DNA from: Oreohelix idahoensis
Taxonomy: Eukaryota; Mollusca; Gastropoda; Stylommatophora; Oreohelicidae
Direction: 5' to 3'
DNA: 64,000 bases
NCBI GenBank assembly: GCA_024509875.1
Contig: JAMPIV010016237.1
Coordinates: 129,501-193,500 of the forward strand
This document shows positions 1-12,489 of the stretch, piece by piece. Both the position numbers and the translations under genes were made by a program. The notes below the pieces were generated by a model, which saw only the letters and a list, made by a program, of their open reading frames with translations, made no database searches and was not told the DNA's origin. Numbering within the stretch: the stretch's first letter is position 1; every line of letters starts with the position of its first letter.

Positions 1-1751
1 AAGAATAGATATCCTGATCCAACTACAGAGTGAATCAGGAATCACAATCAAATGTAAATGCAATGTCTATGTACACAAATTATACAAAGGATCTTTGTCC
101 TGACATAGAATATTATTACAATATGTATGTAGTGTTATGCTCTGGTATTAAGAGGTAATACTGGCTTTTGAAGCTATGTTGTTGTTTGTCATCACGACTT
201 CATGTGTTTGTTAATGGTGGAAATAATCTTTGAAGGGATCACAGTTCTTTTATTTGTAAACCAATAACTGTCCCTCTTGCTTTAGTATTACAGTCAATTT
301 TTAAAGGTGGGTTATACAAGATTGAGCTGCTCTGGCTGACGAAATCTTATCTGGTATGTCGGCGGCAGGAAAACTGTCTCCTCTGCTCGCTTGCTTCTCA
401 GTTATCTTGAAAAACAACACTGGTCGATATCTTGGACAAGGAGTATGCTACCAGCCTCTGGATTCTGCAAAACTCAGACCAGGTGCTGCTCTACTACTAC
501 AGTACCACGGTCCCTGAAATAAGAATGTTGTACCTCCTTCTTCAGAACTAATTTATACTCTATTTCCACACTGAATCACAGGACATTACAAACACAGAGT
601 TCAGCGCTGTAGGTCAACTGCTAGCTTCTCATGTAACAATATACACCAGTATTCCTCTCCCTAAGGGTTACAACGCCTCTGCAATTCCAGCGTTAATTCC
701 TTCTATACAATAAGATAGGTGTCATAGTACTATTTGGCAATCCCATATATGCCTATGCAGTTATACTCCTCTCCGACAAGTTTTTACATGGTGGAGCAAT
801 ATCTAGGATTTGCCTCATGTTTGCTACTGAACCACACACATACAGACATAATTTATCATTTCACATTCAATTTTCATCTAAAAGATATCAAATATGTCTA
901 GCTTACCACAATTCAAGGAAATATTAAACAAGTACGTTGACTGGCGATGAGTTATGGCACAATTCCGATCTGCCTCTGTCCCAGGCTTTTATTAGAAAAA
1001 TATGAGCTGGTTCTCAACGCACTTGCTTCTCACAAAGTTTTTTTTCAAAAGTGGCCTTGAACTGACGCTTCTATTTGACTATATCAAATGATCTAACCAA
1101 TGAGACCATGTTTACAAAAGCCTTTGAAAAAATTTACCCTTCCTACCGTTTCCATTAACAGCCAAAATAGTATTTGCAGTCGACTAATCAGGTTTCGCCT
1201 TACATATCACTCTAGCCAATCAAATCGTATCTAACGTGTTGGCCTCATTACCCTAAAGCAGTGTGTCCAAACATGCCATTATGAGCAAATATGATCTTGT
1301 GCTGTCAGACAACCCCACTATAGTATTTTGGCTATAATTTGTTAATTACTAGGCTATTTGCGTAACACCTAGCATATTCTTTGTCAGCAAGTCCTAAGGC
1401 ACCCAAATATATAAGTTTAATGGGGCCAAGTGGCTTCGTTACAAATATGTATTTTTCTTGGATAGTCGTGTATTTGTTTTTTTATTTATTGTTTTAGAAC
1501 CGCCACCTGTCCTGCCTTTTCGACTGTTCTGTCAGTATAAAGTCAGGATTTCAGACGTAAAACAGTATTGTGTCATGTTTCCTAATAAGCATTAAACATG
1601 TTTTTTAAAACCTTACCTCGTACTGGTAGTGTTTTTTGTCACTGTTTATTTGAAAAAAAAAAAAATCAAGCCTGCATGCCTTTCGCGTGGGGTGGCATTA
1701 ATTTTTAAATCGCGAGACGACGTGGTAGTATTGCCTGCGTTCCTCCGTGCA

Positions 1752-1807
<56 letters not shown>

Positions 1808-2104
1808 AAGCCCGTCTGTCTTTTAGTTTACGTAGTGTATATAATGACATTAATGTAGTATTATATCTAGGTCATTAAGCAGTTTGCGTATCTCAAGGTT
1901 TTCTAAGAAACACAGTACTAGTTTTATTTTTTAGAAACGCGTGTAGTTTATGCAGACGGAGCATAAAAAGGGGTTTTTCTTGTTCAGCCCTTATGGCTTT
2001 TTACAACACCGGAGTACGCTATTGTGACCGGACTGTTCTTTTACCATTCTTCTTTCCTTTTATTGAATTACTTCGTTAGGCTTTACATTTACTTTCTAAT
2101 TTAT
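1..2104. other. Unassigned AT-rich DNA
   Basis: I see no coding region longer than chance and no recognisable repeat except a CT microsatellite. The 65-residue open frame overlapping that microsatellite (1629-1826) ends in a Leu-Ser run made by the CT repeat and is not a gene. Confidence 0.6.
1753..1803. repeat. (CT)n microsatellite
   Basis: About 25 uninterrupted CT dinucleotides. Confidence 0.95.
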
Positions 2105-3260
2105 ATATGTGGATTAGAATTTTTCACGACATTTGTTTAACTTGCGGCTAGCATAAGCGACTGGGTTCAGCTCTCCCTCTGGTGATGATGACCTTTGCAA
2201 CAACGTAGCCCCAGGCCCACATTGCTTGCGTCACTTCTCACCACAATTTCTTGACTCAAATCAGGTAATCTCAAGATAGGCTTGCTTGTAAGTTTTTCCT
2301 TTAACTCTTGGTAGGCTGATTCACATTAGGCTGACCAAACAATTCTATCAGGATTTCCTTTGCTAGTTAAATCCGTCAGAGGAGCACAAATAGAGTTAAT
2401 ATTTTTGATATATTTCTGATAGAATCCACACAACGACACGAAAGATCTCACGTCTTTCTTTGTTTGTGGCTAGGTGCTCTCTGCAATTTTTCAAGGTTCT
2501 TGGGGTCAAGGGTCATACTACCCTGAAACACATTATGTCCCAAGAACTCCAACTCTTTACACCCAATACAACATTTTGTTGGTCTAGCCGTCAAATTCGT
2601 CTCTCTTAGTCTATCGAACAGCATAATCAAAGAGTTAATGTGTTCCTCAAATGTTTCTGTAGCAATGAGGATGTCATCTATAAAGTTTGTGATGCATGGG
2701 TTATTTAGTGAATCCAACAATTTTCGCATCATCCTTGAAAATACACTCGGAGCATTTTTCAACCCAAAAGGTAACATGTTGAATTCATAATGTCCTTCCG
2801 AAGTGCTAAACGCCAAATAAGGTCTGACCTCAGGCTTCACTGGAATCTGATAATAGCCTTTGCTCAGATCCACATTCGAAAAATATTTTTCCTGTAATCT
2901 ATACACAGACGATGTTCTCCAGAGGGTTTTCTCAGCAAAACCACATTAGAACTATAGGGAGATTCGCTATGAGAAATAATTCCATCTTTCAATAGGTACT
3001 CAATCACCTCTTTCAAAGCTTTCTCCTTGGCAAACGGGATCGTGTAGTCTCTCATACAGATCGGTGTTGGGTCTACTAGTTTCATATCATATTCCAACAA
3101 ATTCGTGTGCCCCGGTTTGTCCGTTAACACGTCCGTATGATCAGTCAGAACCTTTTGAACCTGTTACCTCTGTTTTTTCGTCAAGTGTTTACTGACTTTT
3201 ACTTGTGTGTCCCCATTTGTGTATTCCACCATCCCATCTACCTCAAAATTTACCCTAGAT
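2105..3260 (-). pseudogene. pol: Gmr1/Gypsy-type RT-RNase H remnant
   Basis: Read on the minus strand, the segment starts with the pre-RT region (motif VLTDKPGHTNLLEYD), continues through RT (SSNVVLLRKPSGEHRLCIDYR, then NVDLSKGYYQIPV, MLPFGLKNAPSVFSRM, and the active site FIDD), then the thumb/connection (TKKDVRSFVSLCGFYQKY) and the start of RNase H (VVRSDASNVGLG, then NPVAYASRKLN near 2130). It is broken: a stop near 3165, a deletion of about 25 codons plus frame change between CIDYRK and the YFSNVDLS segment near 2880-2890, a stop near 2325, and a frame change near 2205. Its RT is closest by eye to that of E3 (both have FSTSEGHY and MMRKLL), so it belongs to that lineage. No LTR, integrase or gag is attached. 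Confidence 0.85.
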
Positions 3261-3734
3261 GAGAATTAAGCTTAATCCTTCAAGAGAAAACATTCTTTAC
3301 AATTAAATTGAATATTTTTATATTTACTTTTCATTCAAATGAATAGTATAGATAGCATATGTTAAAAAATGTTCACAATATAGATTGAATATGTTTTCAG
3401 TTACATCTACACAGGTTGAAACATTTTCACAATATAGATCGAATATTGTTACACATACATTTACACTGGTTAGTAATTGTAAATATTACAATTAGAATGT
3501 ACATCTGTTCTTTCATCTTTCCGGCGTGCTCCATATGGAACTTAGGACTACCTACGCTTTTAGTTCTCTATAAGAAACTAGCAATAATGCAGTCACCAGC
3601 CCTCGTAATGGTGGTTCATAAAATCATCATTCTATATTCTGCGGTTGCCATCCTCACATAAGTTGGACATCCAGTAGCACTTTTCAATATTAATATTCAC
3701 ATTGCGATGTATACATATTAGAGCTGATAAATTG
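3261..3734. other. AT-rich spacer, no feature
   Basis: Sits between the minus-strand RT remnant and the truncated 5' end of E1. It holds two imperfect copies of a segment containing TTCACAATATAGAT (3371 and 3425), with no coding signal. Confidence 0.5.
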
Positions 3735-4960
3735 AAGATAGAAAGATGAAGAAAATTGAAGCTGACAGAGAAATAAATCTGAAGAAGCTAGATAATGAGT
3801 CCAGGAAGCAGGATTCAGGTGGGAAAGAATTCTCACGTCCCCATAGTCAAGAGTTGGACGTGTATTTGGAACGTTTTGAAGCAGAAGTTTTGGATTAGAA
3901 GATAAAGAAGGAAGAGTGGCCTGTTCTGCTGGGAAACTTGCTATCAGGATCTGCGTTAGAAACTGTGTATAGTATCCCTTTAGCGGACAGAGCAAACTAT
4001 GACATAGTCAAGGAGAGGTTGTTAAGGAAATTTCGTCTAACGACGGAAGGGTATCGGGCTCGTTTCCGAGACGTGAGACCAAGCGTCAATCAGGATTTTG
4101 AGGATTTCATTGAGAAAATTACTCAGCTATTAAATCGATGGATCGAGATGGAAGGTATTACTAGAGACTTTGATGGGCTTTTCGACCTTATGTTACGGGA
4201 CAAAGTATACTCATCGTGTTCATCTGAGCTTATTGCGTTTTTCCAGGAACGCAAGCCCAAAAACATCGGTATGATGTCAGAATTAGGACACCGATACGTG
4301 ACCGCGCATCCAGGAAAGGTCATAGACAAAGAGAGTATCTCTGAGACTTTATCAGCGAGTATAGGAAAGATTACTTGAAAACCTTACAATTAACATAGAT
4401 CGAAGAGTGCCGATAGATTTGGCCCCAGAAGATTTAATTATGATAGACCCTACTTTCGGGGAGACAGATCTCCTGCACGGTATGACAATTATCGGGACCA
4501 TAGATCACCTAGGAAGAAATTTAACTATCAATCAGATAGAAATCAATACAGCTATACTGGAGACAGACATGATAGGTACCCGCGGAATCAGATCCAGATA
4601 GATGTGCCAAACGAGCAGGAACAAAGACGATTTCGCAAAAGCTCACCGTACCGAAGAAACAAATCCTTTGAGAAAAAGGAGTCAGACCGAGTAGTCAGAC
4701 ACTCTCCAAACAATAGTCCGAAAAAAGATAGCAATACTCAGCTACACTGTAGTCTTTGTAAGGGAACAGGACATTTCGCAAAGGTCTGTGCTAATATTTC
4801 AGAACGAGCTAATTCGGCTTGCATATTAGAAACCTTTAAAAATGAGAATTGCGAAGAGGGTAGACCATTATTTGAACCAGACGGTAAGCCTATTCTTATC
4901 TGTGGTCACACGCTGCCTTGTCTCTCTTCTCTTGAAGAAAATGGTCATTTGGAATTGAAT
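3735..4960 (+). pseudogene. gag: E1 Gag remnant with SCAN-like capsid and CCHC knuckle
   Basis: The frame starts in a Lys/Glu-rich coiled coil (KMKKIEADREINLKKL). The capsid segment follows (YLERFEAEV, then YDIVKERLLRKF, FRDVRPSVNQDFEDFIEKI, then LFDLMLRDKVYSS, ELIAFFQERKPKN), a helical pattern like SCAN domains and Gmr1-like capsids. Next come an Arg/Tyr/Asp-rich basic stretch (about 4395-4700) and one zinc knuckle near 4750, CSLCKGTGHFAKVC, spaced C-X2-C-X4-H-X4-C. A Cys/His motif (ICGHTLPCL) lies just before the protease. In-frame stops: TAG 3896, TGA 4376, TAA 4391. Gag would form the particle and bind the genomic RNA. Confidence 0.8.
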
Positions 4961-5250
4961 CCAGGATTTGTGCAAAAGCAGGAAGTGTCTGTGTTGAGAG
5001 ACACGGGCTGCACAACTATATGAACGCGTAGATCCTGCATTGACGACTCATGCTTGATAGGTAAGACAGCAAGATGCGTCATTTTTTGGGGTAACATTGA
5101 GTATTATACTCCTGCCATTATTGAGGTGGACACACCCTTCATATCTGGTAGAGTACAGGCCTGTGTACTCGAAGTACCGATAGCGGAATTGATTGTGGGT
5201 AATGTGCAAGGTGTGCAGGAATGTACTCAGATGGACATCAGGAAATAGAG
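4961..5250 (+). pseudogene. pol: E1 aspartic protease remnant
   Basis: The active-site loop reads VLRDTGCTTI, with the DTG triad of retropepsins. The conserved second half follows (PFISGRVQACVLE, ELIVGNVQGVQECT) and aligns by eye with E2 (ADLIIGRIHGVRECT). Two stops interrupt the frame: TGA right after the active-site loop (5021) and TAG at 5246. The domain lies between the Gag zinc knuckle and integrase, as expected of a protease that cleaves the polyprotein. Confidence 0.8.
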
Positions 5251-5260
5251 GGACAATCTT

Positions 5261-6630
5261 GTGCTTAAGGCCAATGCGGTGATTACGAGGGTGCAGTTAA
5301 AGGCAGATGACGCATTAGAAGCGACGCATCAGGAAGCTAAGACATCGGAATTGTTCAATGGAAGTCAGGATACACAGGTGTCGGACTTTATCCAGAACCA
5401 ACGGTCAGATGGATCATTGCGTAAATTTTACAACTTTGCCGAGAGAGGTGATGTAAAGTGCACGAAGCTTGCCAGACAGTGGTTCGAGCACAAGAATAAT
5501 GTTCTCACTAGGTGTTTTGCTAAGGGAGTACAAACTCAGCGCCAAGTGGTGGTATCGTGTAGTTTTAAAGCAAAGGTGTTAGAGGTTGCACATGACTCTC
5601 CTTTCGCGGGACATATGGGTGTGGCTCGAACGCGCCAGAGGTTGCTGTCACAATTCTATTGGCCATTGTTTAGCAAGGACATTAAACTATATTGTAGGTC
5701 CTGTAAGATATGCCAACAGATGAGGCAAAAAGGCAGAACTCCCAAAGCTCCAGTGCAGGTTACAGACTTGTCAGTACGACCTTTCCAGAAAGTAGCGATT
5801 GATATTATAGGCCCCCTCTCGGTCTCTTCAGACAGGGGATATCGTTTCATTTTAACGATGGTAGATTTGTGCATCCGGGGGCCGGAGGCGGTGCCGATGA
5901 AGAGTATTACTTCACAAGCAGTCGCAGAGGCTTTGCAGATGTTGTTTTGAAGGTTTGGTTTTCCGGAAGAGATATTATCGGATAGGGCCATCAGTTTATT
6001 TCGAAGGAGATGTCCGAAATCACTGGGCTGTTGGGTATTGCCCAAACATTCACGAGTCCTTATCACCCTCAGTCAAACGGAGTTTGCGAGCATTTTAACG
6101 GTGCATTAAAACACATGCTGGCAAAAGTGACCGCAGAATCTCCGCAAGAATGGGATACGTTACTCCCATTGGTCCTGTTTGCCCATAGGGAGGCTCCCCA
6201 AGAGAGTACATGATTTTCCCCTTTCGAATTACTGTATGGGGCTAACCCAAGGGGGCCGATGCACATATTGAAGGATTTATTAACTGGAAAATGTGCAAAT
6301 AGAACCTCAGTTACGAGTTATTAGTATGTAGTGAGCCTCAGAGAACGTATTGTAAAATCTTGATGGTGGCACGTGATTGTTTGGCGGGGTCGTTAGCACG
6401 GTATCGGAAGTACGCAAATCGGAAATCCAAACTAGTATCCCTGGTTCCAGGTGAGGACGTTTAGCTACTTTTACCAGCTAAAGAGGATCGCTTGAGCATT
6501 ACGTGGCAAGGACCATTCAAGGTGGTTAAAAAAATTACAGATGTCGATTACCTAATTTCGGTCCGAAATAAGGAGAAGGTATTTCATGTGAATATGCTGA
6601 GGCCATACGTAGAACGACCTGAGTCATTGA
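5261..6630 (+). pseudogene. pol: E1 integrase remnant (H2C2, DDE core, GPY/F), upstream of RT
   Basis: The N-terminal zinc-binding H2C2 motif is clear (VAHDSPFAGHMG, then CRSCKICQQ). The catalytic core has the first Asp in VAIDIIGPL. The second Asp region (EILSD) is followed by a frameshift near 5985. The catalytic Glu is in GVCEHFNG after a typical YHPQSNG. The C-terminal GPY/F module is WQGPFKVV, ending with FHVNMLRPYVE. Inactivating changes include TGA 5948, the frameshift, TGA near 6211, and a badly decayed stretch 6290-6480. The GPY/F module runs directly into the pre-RT linker, which proves INT lies N-terminal to RT. Confidence 0.85.
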
Positions 6631-8155
6631 AAGCAGTCACAAGGGCAGCACAGACTGAAGCAACAGTGGCATGTACAGCAGTCATTGATGACACGGGAGA
6701 TGAAAAAGGTGAAGGGAATATCCAGTTATCCCTCGTACCCCTGGTTCCTTCGGAGTCACGTAATATGGTGCGAATCGGGGATGACCTAACAGTAGAACAA
6801 AAGTCGGAAGTACAGATTATATTAGCGGAGTTTAAGGATGTCCTCACAGATCTGCCAGGATGGACAGACCTGATTTGTCATGATATCACTCTGACATGCG
6901 ATCAGCCTATTAGGGTAAAACCGTATCCATTGCCCATGCATTTCAAATCGGCTGTCGAGAGAGAAATTGGTGAAATGCAAGGACTGGAGATCATTTCTCC
7001 GTCTGATTCACCATATTCTTTTACAATTGTTGTGGTTCGCAAGAAGAACGGATCTCTTCGTATATGTATTGACTTTCGGAGATTGAACAGCATCACCGTC
7101 GTTGACGCTGAACCAATACCTAATCAGGAAGATCTGTTAACACAACTCACCCACGCTACATATTTCAGCAAACTCGATCTGTCTAGAGGCTATTGGCAGG
7201 TACCCCTCGCGGAGGCTGTGAAACCTCTTACGGCATTTAGCACCCCCAAAGGATTGTTTCAGTTCAATGTCATGTGCTTTTTCTTAGTGAACGCGCCCGC
7301 CACATTTGTGAGGATAATGAGAAGTTTGTTAGGACATCGATCGGATATTATTACATATATCGACGATTTATGTTTGTTTCATGAGTCATGGGAGGATCAC
7401 ATGATGGGGTTGTCTTCCCTATTGCTGTGTCTAAGGCAGCATAATTTAGCGGCACGGCCGAGTAAAGTTTGCATAGATTTTAAAGAGTTAAGTTTCTTAG
7501 GGCATACTGTAGGTCATAAGGACCTGAAACCGGAAGATGTAACAGTTACAAAGATTTTGCAGTTGCAGACACCTAAAACAAAAAAGCAAGTGAAAAGTCT
7601 AATTGGACTTGTGAATTTCTATCACAAGTTCATCCCCCAGTTCTCTTCCATTGCAGCTGCACTTACCTCGCTAACGAGTAAGGGATGCCAAATCGGGTCG
7701 TGTGGACACAAGATTGCGAGATAGCCTTATCTAGAATCAAGAGAGTGTTCTCTAGGAAACCCATCTTACTGATGCCAGATTTACGCAAACCCTTTGTTTT
7801 GCGGACAGACGCATCTTCTGTAGGAATTGGAGCTTGTTTAATGCAAGACCACCAGAGTACCTTACATCCAGTGATGTATGTGAGTCGGAAGCTGTTGCCG
7901 GCTGAGACTAGGTACTCCACGCTTGAAAGGGAGTGCTTAGCAATTGTGTGGGCAGTTTCAAAGTTGTCCCGATATGTGATAGGTGCACATTTTGTATTAC
8001 AGACAGACCATCGACCACTCTCATTTTTACAGTCGTCGAAATCGACAAGTTCGAAATTAACTCGTTGGGCTCTCTTACTGCAGCAGTACAAATTTACTGT
8101 TTTACCCATAGAGGGTAAGCTCAACGTTGTAGCTGACACTCTGTCTCGTTTGTAG
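6631..8155 (+). pseudogene. pol: E1 reverse transcriptase and RNase H
   Basis: After the linker (DLTVEQKSEVQII) RT shows VLTDLPGWTDLICHD, then SPYSFTIVVVRKKNGSLRICIDFR, KLDLSRGYWQVPL, and the active site YIDD (near 7360). The thumb follows (KTKKQVKSLIGLVNFYHKF). RNase H begins after a frameshift near 7684 and shows LRTDASSVGIGACL, YSTLERECLAIVWA, LQTDHRPLSFL and the terminal ADTLSRL. The end at TAG 8153-8155 is the natural C-terminus of RNase H. No integrase follows. One oddity in RT: the usual PFGL motif is changed to CFFL. Confidence 0.9.
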
Positions 8156-8296
8156 AATGATTGTTTTTTGTTGGGTTGTTTCCCCCCACACGATGTTTAA
8201 TTGAGTATGCAAGATACGTGAGGACAAGAAGGATATGAATGTATACGTGGCTCAAAAGCCGGATGTTGGGTGTTTGAAGGGCGCCCAGCCGCCTCC

Positions 8297-8324
8297 AAAA
8301 AAAAAAAAAAAAAAAAAAAAAAAA
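8297..8324. repeat. A28 homopolymer
   Basis: Pure A run between the RNase H stop of E1 and its polypurine tract. Confidence 0.95.
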
Positions 8325-8337
8325 CTTCGTTTTTTTC

Positions 8338-8420
8338 CCGGGGTGGCGGGGGGGGAGAGTAGATGTCACAGTGTGATTAACACAGCTGTGGACTGGCGGT
8401 GCTGCGCTGGGGGCGGGTAC
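8338..8420 (+). promoter_or_regulatory. E1 polypurine tract and presumed 3' LTR start
   Basis: A G-rich purine tract ends in GGGGGAGAGTAGA (8351-8363), followed by TGTCACAG. A purine tract next to a TG dinucleotide downstream of RNase H is where plus-strand priming and the 3' LTR boundary should be. With no 5' LTR to align, the LTR end cannot be placed. Confidence 0.5.
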
Positions 8421-8800
8421 ATAATGCCAGTCGGGTGTGAGAGGTGTTCTCATACACTTAACTTAACAACACGAAACTTCGAGGTCAGCAGGTCAGGGGT
8501 GAACGCAAGGGGCGTTCTGATTGGGCAGTGAAGAAGAGAGAACAGGGAGAGCGATGAGGTATGTGGGGATGATGGCTGACTCGAATTGTCGAATGCAAGA
8601 GGATATTTAGTTGTGAGAATTTAAGGCATTTGGTCATCTGGGATTTTCATCAATGTGTTACACTTCGCTGACTACGTATATTGTTGTAATTTTGTGGTGA
8701 TAATTATTTGAATACATTATACAGAGTTGGGAACATTGCTAGTGTTGGTTATTACTTGAATGTGTTCCACTCCACCCCTCTCTCCCTCTCTCTCTCGTAA

Positions 8801-11479
8801 GTAGTATTTTGAGGACTAAGGCATATGTGTATTTAATACAAAATACCCTGTGTCTAACCTCACACGGGATAGCTAATTACACTCAGACATCACATGAATT
8901 AAAGGAAGAAATGTAAACAATGAATGGCGTATAGGATTTAGTACATAAAATGAGAGGTAGATTATTAATGCCGGAGAGAAAAATAACCAGAAACAAGTGA
9001 ATGGAATATTCTGTCTCATTCAACCCTCTAGTTTCATTCACCCTTTTGTGAACCCTTCACCAGTTTAAGAAGCACTGCTTGAAAGTACAAAACGCAAACA
9101 AGACGTGTTGTAATTTGAGTTAAAGGTCTACCTCGCTGTATACACTTCGTGGTTTAAAAAAAACACTACCGACGGGAAAATAGTTAGCTATTGTTTTCGT
9201 CTTCAGAGGTGAAGTTTGGAATTTAACGACATATTTAAATAGAAGAATAAAGGACTTAGAAATGAGTGTGATGAAATTATGAGGTCGATCTCTTCTCCTC
9301 TCCGGGAGAAGTCAGTTATATTGGAACGAAAGGGGCAATATAACCTGACACTTTAATCAGGCTAGAACACTGTGAAAATTCACCTTGCGCAAAGAAGACA
9401 ACCAGACCTTGCCAGAGTTAAGAATAGTACCAGACCGAACGTTGGTGGAGTATACTGAGGACCTAGAGTCTAGGAAAACGCTATCATTTGAACACGGAAT
9501 GCCGGAATCTGAGGAAACTGCAACACACAATCAAAAAGGGGAACGTTTGGCTAAAAAACTACACCCCAGACCACGTGTAAGAGGCATCATCAAGCTGCGT
9601 TAAACTATTTCTCTGAGCCAGCAGTCTATTTGTCTACAGATTGGCGTACGTTCTACATATTAAATTCTATATTTTGCTATATTAACATGTGAAATAATAT
9701 GTATAAAGTGACATGTGAAAATTAATGTGTGAAAATTCCCAGTGGATGTCCGATTCATTTGAGGCTGGCAACCTCATCATATAGAATGATGATTTCATGA
9801 ACCACCGGAAACTGTCCAGGACTTATTATTACTCACTTTTGTAATAATCCATGTGTATAAGGTAATGATGCCCAGCAGAATGTTCATGAAGTAGAAGTAG
9901 AAAGAGATGTAAAAGGCAATTCTTCCCTTTCGTCTTTCGTACCACAACTGGAACACAATCAGTATCTGAGGGCAAGAGTGTAGAATAGGATACCAGTTTC
10001 CAGAATGGACATTTAACAAAATAACTCTTAGTAGTTAAATTGTTTAAATTGTTATTTTTAATAGCGTTAAATTGTTTAAATTGTTATTTTTAATAGCGTT
10101 AAATTGTTTAAATTGTTATTTTTAATAGCGTTAAATTGCTTTTATGTATCATTCATTTTCCTTTTCTCTCCCTATACAGCCTGAAGTCAAAACTGCAGCT
10201 GGTTCTCTCGCCGAAGTCTACACAAAGCATTCACTTTGTAACCGTTAGGGTGGTTCAGATTGAAAATTTGGTTAGATGAGGTTAAGTTTTATGATGGAGA
10301 TTAGCTGATTTTAATGTATAGTCTAAGGGGAATAATCGATAGAACGAGAAGAGTGTCAAGAGAAGTGCTTGTATCTCTTCTTTACTGGTAATGCATGTTT
10401 TCCTTTATTTTTTTATTTTTGGTAAGGTGAGGAAGGAAACTATTCACGTGTTTTAAATTGTCCGATGAGTTGTTTGTCAAACGACGTATACTGGAGTTAT
10501 CGAAAATAGCTGTTGCAAATCGACGATTTAGATTAAATCAGTCTGCTCCGAGATGTGATAGAAGTAGCATCTGTTTGCTCCCAGCTGTGATATATTTAGA
10601 TTCTAGAAGTGGTAGCGAGTAGAACTGTTATCGGGCTAATAAACTAATGGTTTTGGTTGATTCTGCGGTGGCAGAAAAGTGACTATCGCCCAAACGTCTA
10701 TCTCGCATTTATTTGCCACATTTGTGTATGACAGTTTTATTTATTCTGAGGTCGAGATGTCAGTGTTTCCAGTGAGAAAAATGTGTTTATTTCGAAAAAC
10801 CAGGTACGTTGAACATTATGAGTTTTACAAATAGTATGTGTAGGGACACTCAATATTCAGAGGGTATTTGTTTCTCTTCTTTTGTGACACTAGTTGGTGG
10901 TACTATATGAGGGTACTATCTCTGGAAGAAGTGAGGGTACACGTAGCCTGATGTCGACTCTAGACACCATCATCAGATGGGTGTTAGAGACGTGGGACCA
11001 ACTTCGTAGACACTTCCTGACGCTTCTGGGAACGTGCTGCGCTCTACACTATTGACCAGTGACGAGTGTGATCCAGTCATCTATCTGCAAAGAACCAAAC
11101 ATTAGCGGGAGCAGAAATCCTATTGGCAACTCTCAAGTTGATTTAATCATTTTAAAAGTATTGCATCCGTATGTCTCAGACACTTTCTTAAATACACTTA
11201 AATAGAAGTATATAATAATAAGAGGAAATTCGCTGAATTAACTCAGCTAGGGGCTTTAACGGGCTAACGAATTATAAGACAACCCTATCCTTCCCAAAAG
11301 ATGACGGCAGATACTAGAGTTAACATTTGCTCAGCCTCACGCAGCATTGTTCTCGCATTCATTCTGCACATCTTGTGGATATCACATTGAGGTAGAAGCA
11401 TCATTTTCCTTCTATCTACAACTCTGCTAAAAGTAACCTTGTGCAAAGGTAGACACCTTTGACGAATCACAATAGTTAT
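8801..11479. other. Unassigned DNA with one short tandem repeat
   Basis: No convincing gene. The 72-residue frame at 9385-9603 has no homologue I recognise and lies in otherwise non-coding DNA. A stretch near 11235-11265 (motif GCTGAATTAACTCAGC) reappears in inverted orientation near 27355-27385, so part of this region is interspersed repeat. Confidence 0.5.
10034..10140. repeat. 32-bp tandem repeat, three units
   Basis: Three essentially identical 32-bp units beginning GTTAAATTGTTTAAATTG and ending TTTTTAATAGC, plus a partial fourth. Confidence 0.9.
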
Positions 11480-12480
11480 TCTTGAGTTTTGGACACTGTT
11501 GGACCACTACTTCACAGCTAAGGGGAGGCAACCCGTGCCATTTGCTTTCTTAAGTATTTCTACTAGGTGGTAGTCCATGTCTGGTTTCTTGAACACCAAG
11601 GGTGGAACCACCGGCATGTATTCACAACTGTTACTGTTTGATGTATTTAAAATACCCATGTGAACAATTTATTCCATACACTTCCATCCTGTAGGGTATC
11701 TATTGGTATTTATTGGATTGACCTGAGCTGTTAGTTGTTGTGGTAAAAGATGCATATGCTTGGTGAGACTTACCTAACATAACTGTGTTCAGGCAATTTA
11801 GTCTTAACTCCTTTCTCCGTAATTCCAATGGTATAATTTCTAAAGACACCTCTAGAGCTTCCATTGATGTTGATCTGATACACGTGTTCATAAAGCGTGA
11901 TGCTGAATTCTGTCTAATTTAATCGTATTCGTGTGTGCAGCAGAGTCATATATTGTACTTCCATAATCTATTTGTTCTCTAATAAAAGCTATGTAAAAAG
12001 TGAGCATTGTCTTAGTGCTTACACTCCTTCCATTGCGTTTCAAATATCTTAACAAGTTAGTAAATCCTCTGCAGGACTCTACTAGTTTATCTAGGTTTTT
12101 ATTCCTATTTAGCTGTTGGTCCAGTGTCATTCCTAGATATCGAGAAATGTGCACTGTATTAATATTTTGCCCTTGGATATTTGTGTCTATAATTGTTTTT
12201 TTTAACAACCCCACTTTTATTGAAGATCTTCCAAATTGTTTTATTTGTATTCATCTGAAATACCCATTGTGTCATCCATTTACAAACTTTTTTTGTTTGC
12301 TTTTGTGTATTTAATGTTGACATCTTTTTCCCAGTTCTCCATTCAGTAGCATCATCTGCATAATGTGACGGTTTATTTTTCACAGCATTAAATTCTTCAC
12401 CTAAATCATTTACCATTATTGTCAAAATTGATGGAGATATTACTGATCCTTGGGGTATTCCATTTTGTTGTTCATGCAGT
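11480..12480 (-). pseudogene. LINE A: non-LTR retrotransposon RT fragment, I/Jockey-type
   Basis: On the minus strand the segment begins abruptly with QNGIPQGSVISPS (RT motif near 12470), then VNDLGEEF, and the catalytic motif HYADD (near 12350) followed by the I/Jockey-like TEWRTGKK. The post-RT region shows ISRYLGMTLDQQLN and FIREQIDYGSTIYDSA. More decayed frames continue to PVVPPLVFKKPD near 11590, a Pro-rich linker found between RT and RNase H in I-type LINEs. Several stops and frameshifts are present. It is 5' truncated at about 12480. Confidence 0.8.
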
Positions 12481-12489
12481 TCTTCTTTT

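Larger units (their letters stand above)
3735..8800 (+). mobile_element. E1: Gmr1-like LTR retroelement, 5' truncated and decayed
   Basis: A degenerate retroelement in the order gag (coiled-coil tail, SCAN-like capsid, basic tail, CCHC knuckle), protease, integrase with GPY/F, RT, RNase H, then a purine-rich tract and the start of a 3' LTR near 8364. Integrase precedes RT. There is no 5' LTR, PBS or gag N-terminus: similarity begins inside the coiled coil. Gag, PR and the first half of INT (3735-5950) stay in one reading frame apart from stop codons. This suggests the ancestral element translated Gag and at least PR-INT as one polyprotein. The right border is approximate because only one LTR is present. 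Confidence 0.85.

Noticed and set aside
1629..1826. 65-residue frame ending in Leu-Ser repeats
   Set aside because: Created by the CT microsatellite.
9385..9603. 72-residue frame
   Set aside because: No domain, no supporting context; chance length in non-coding DNA.
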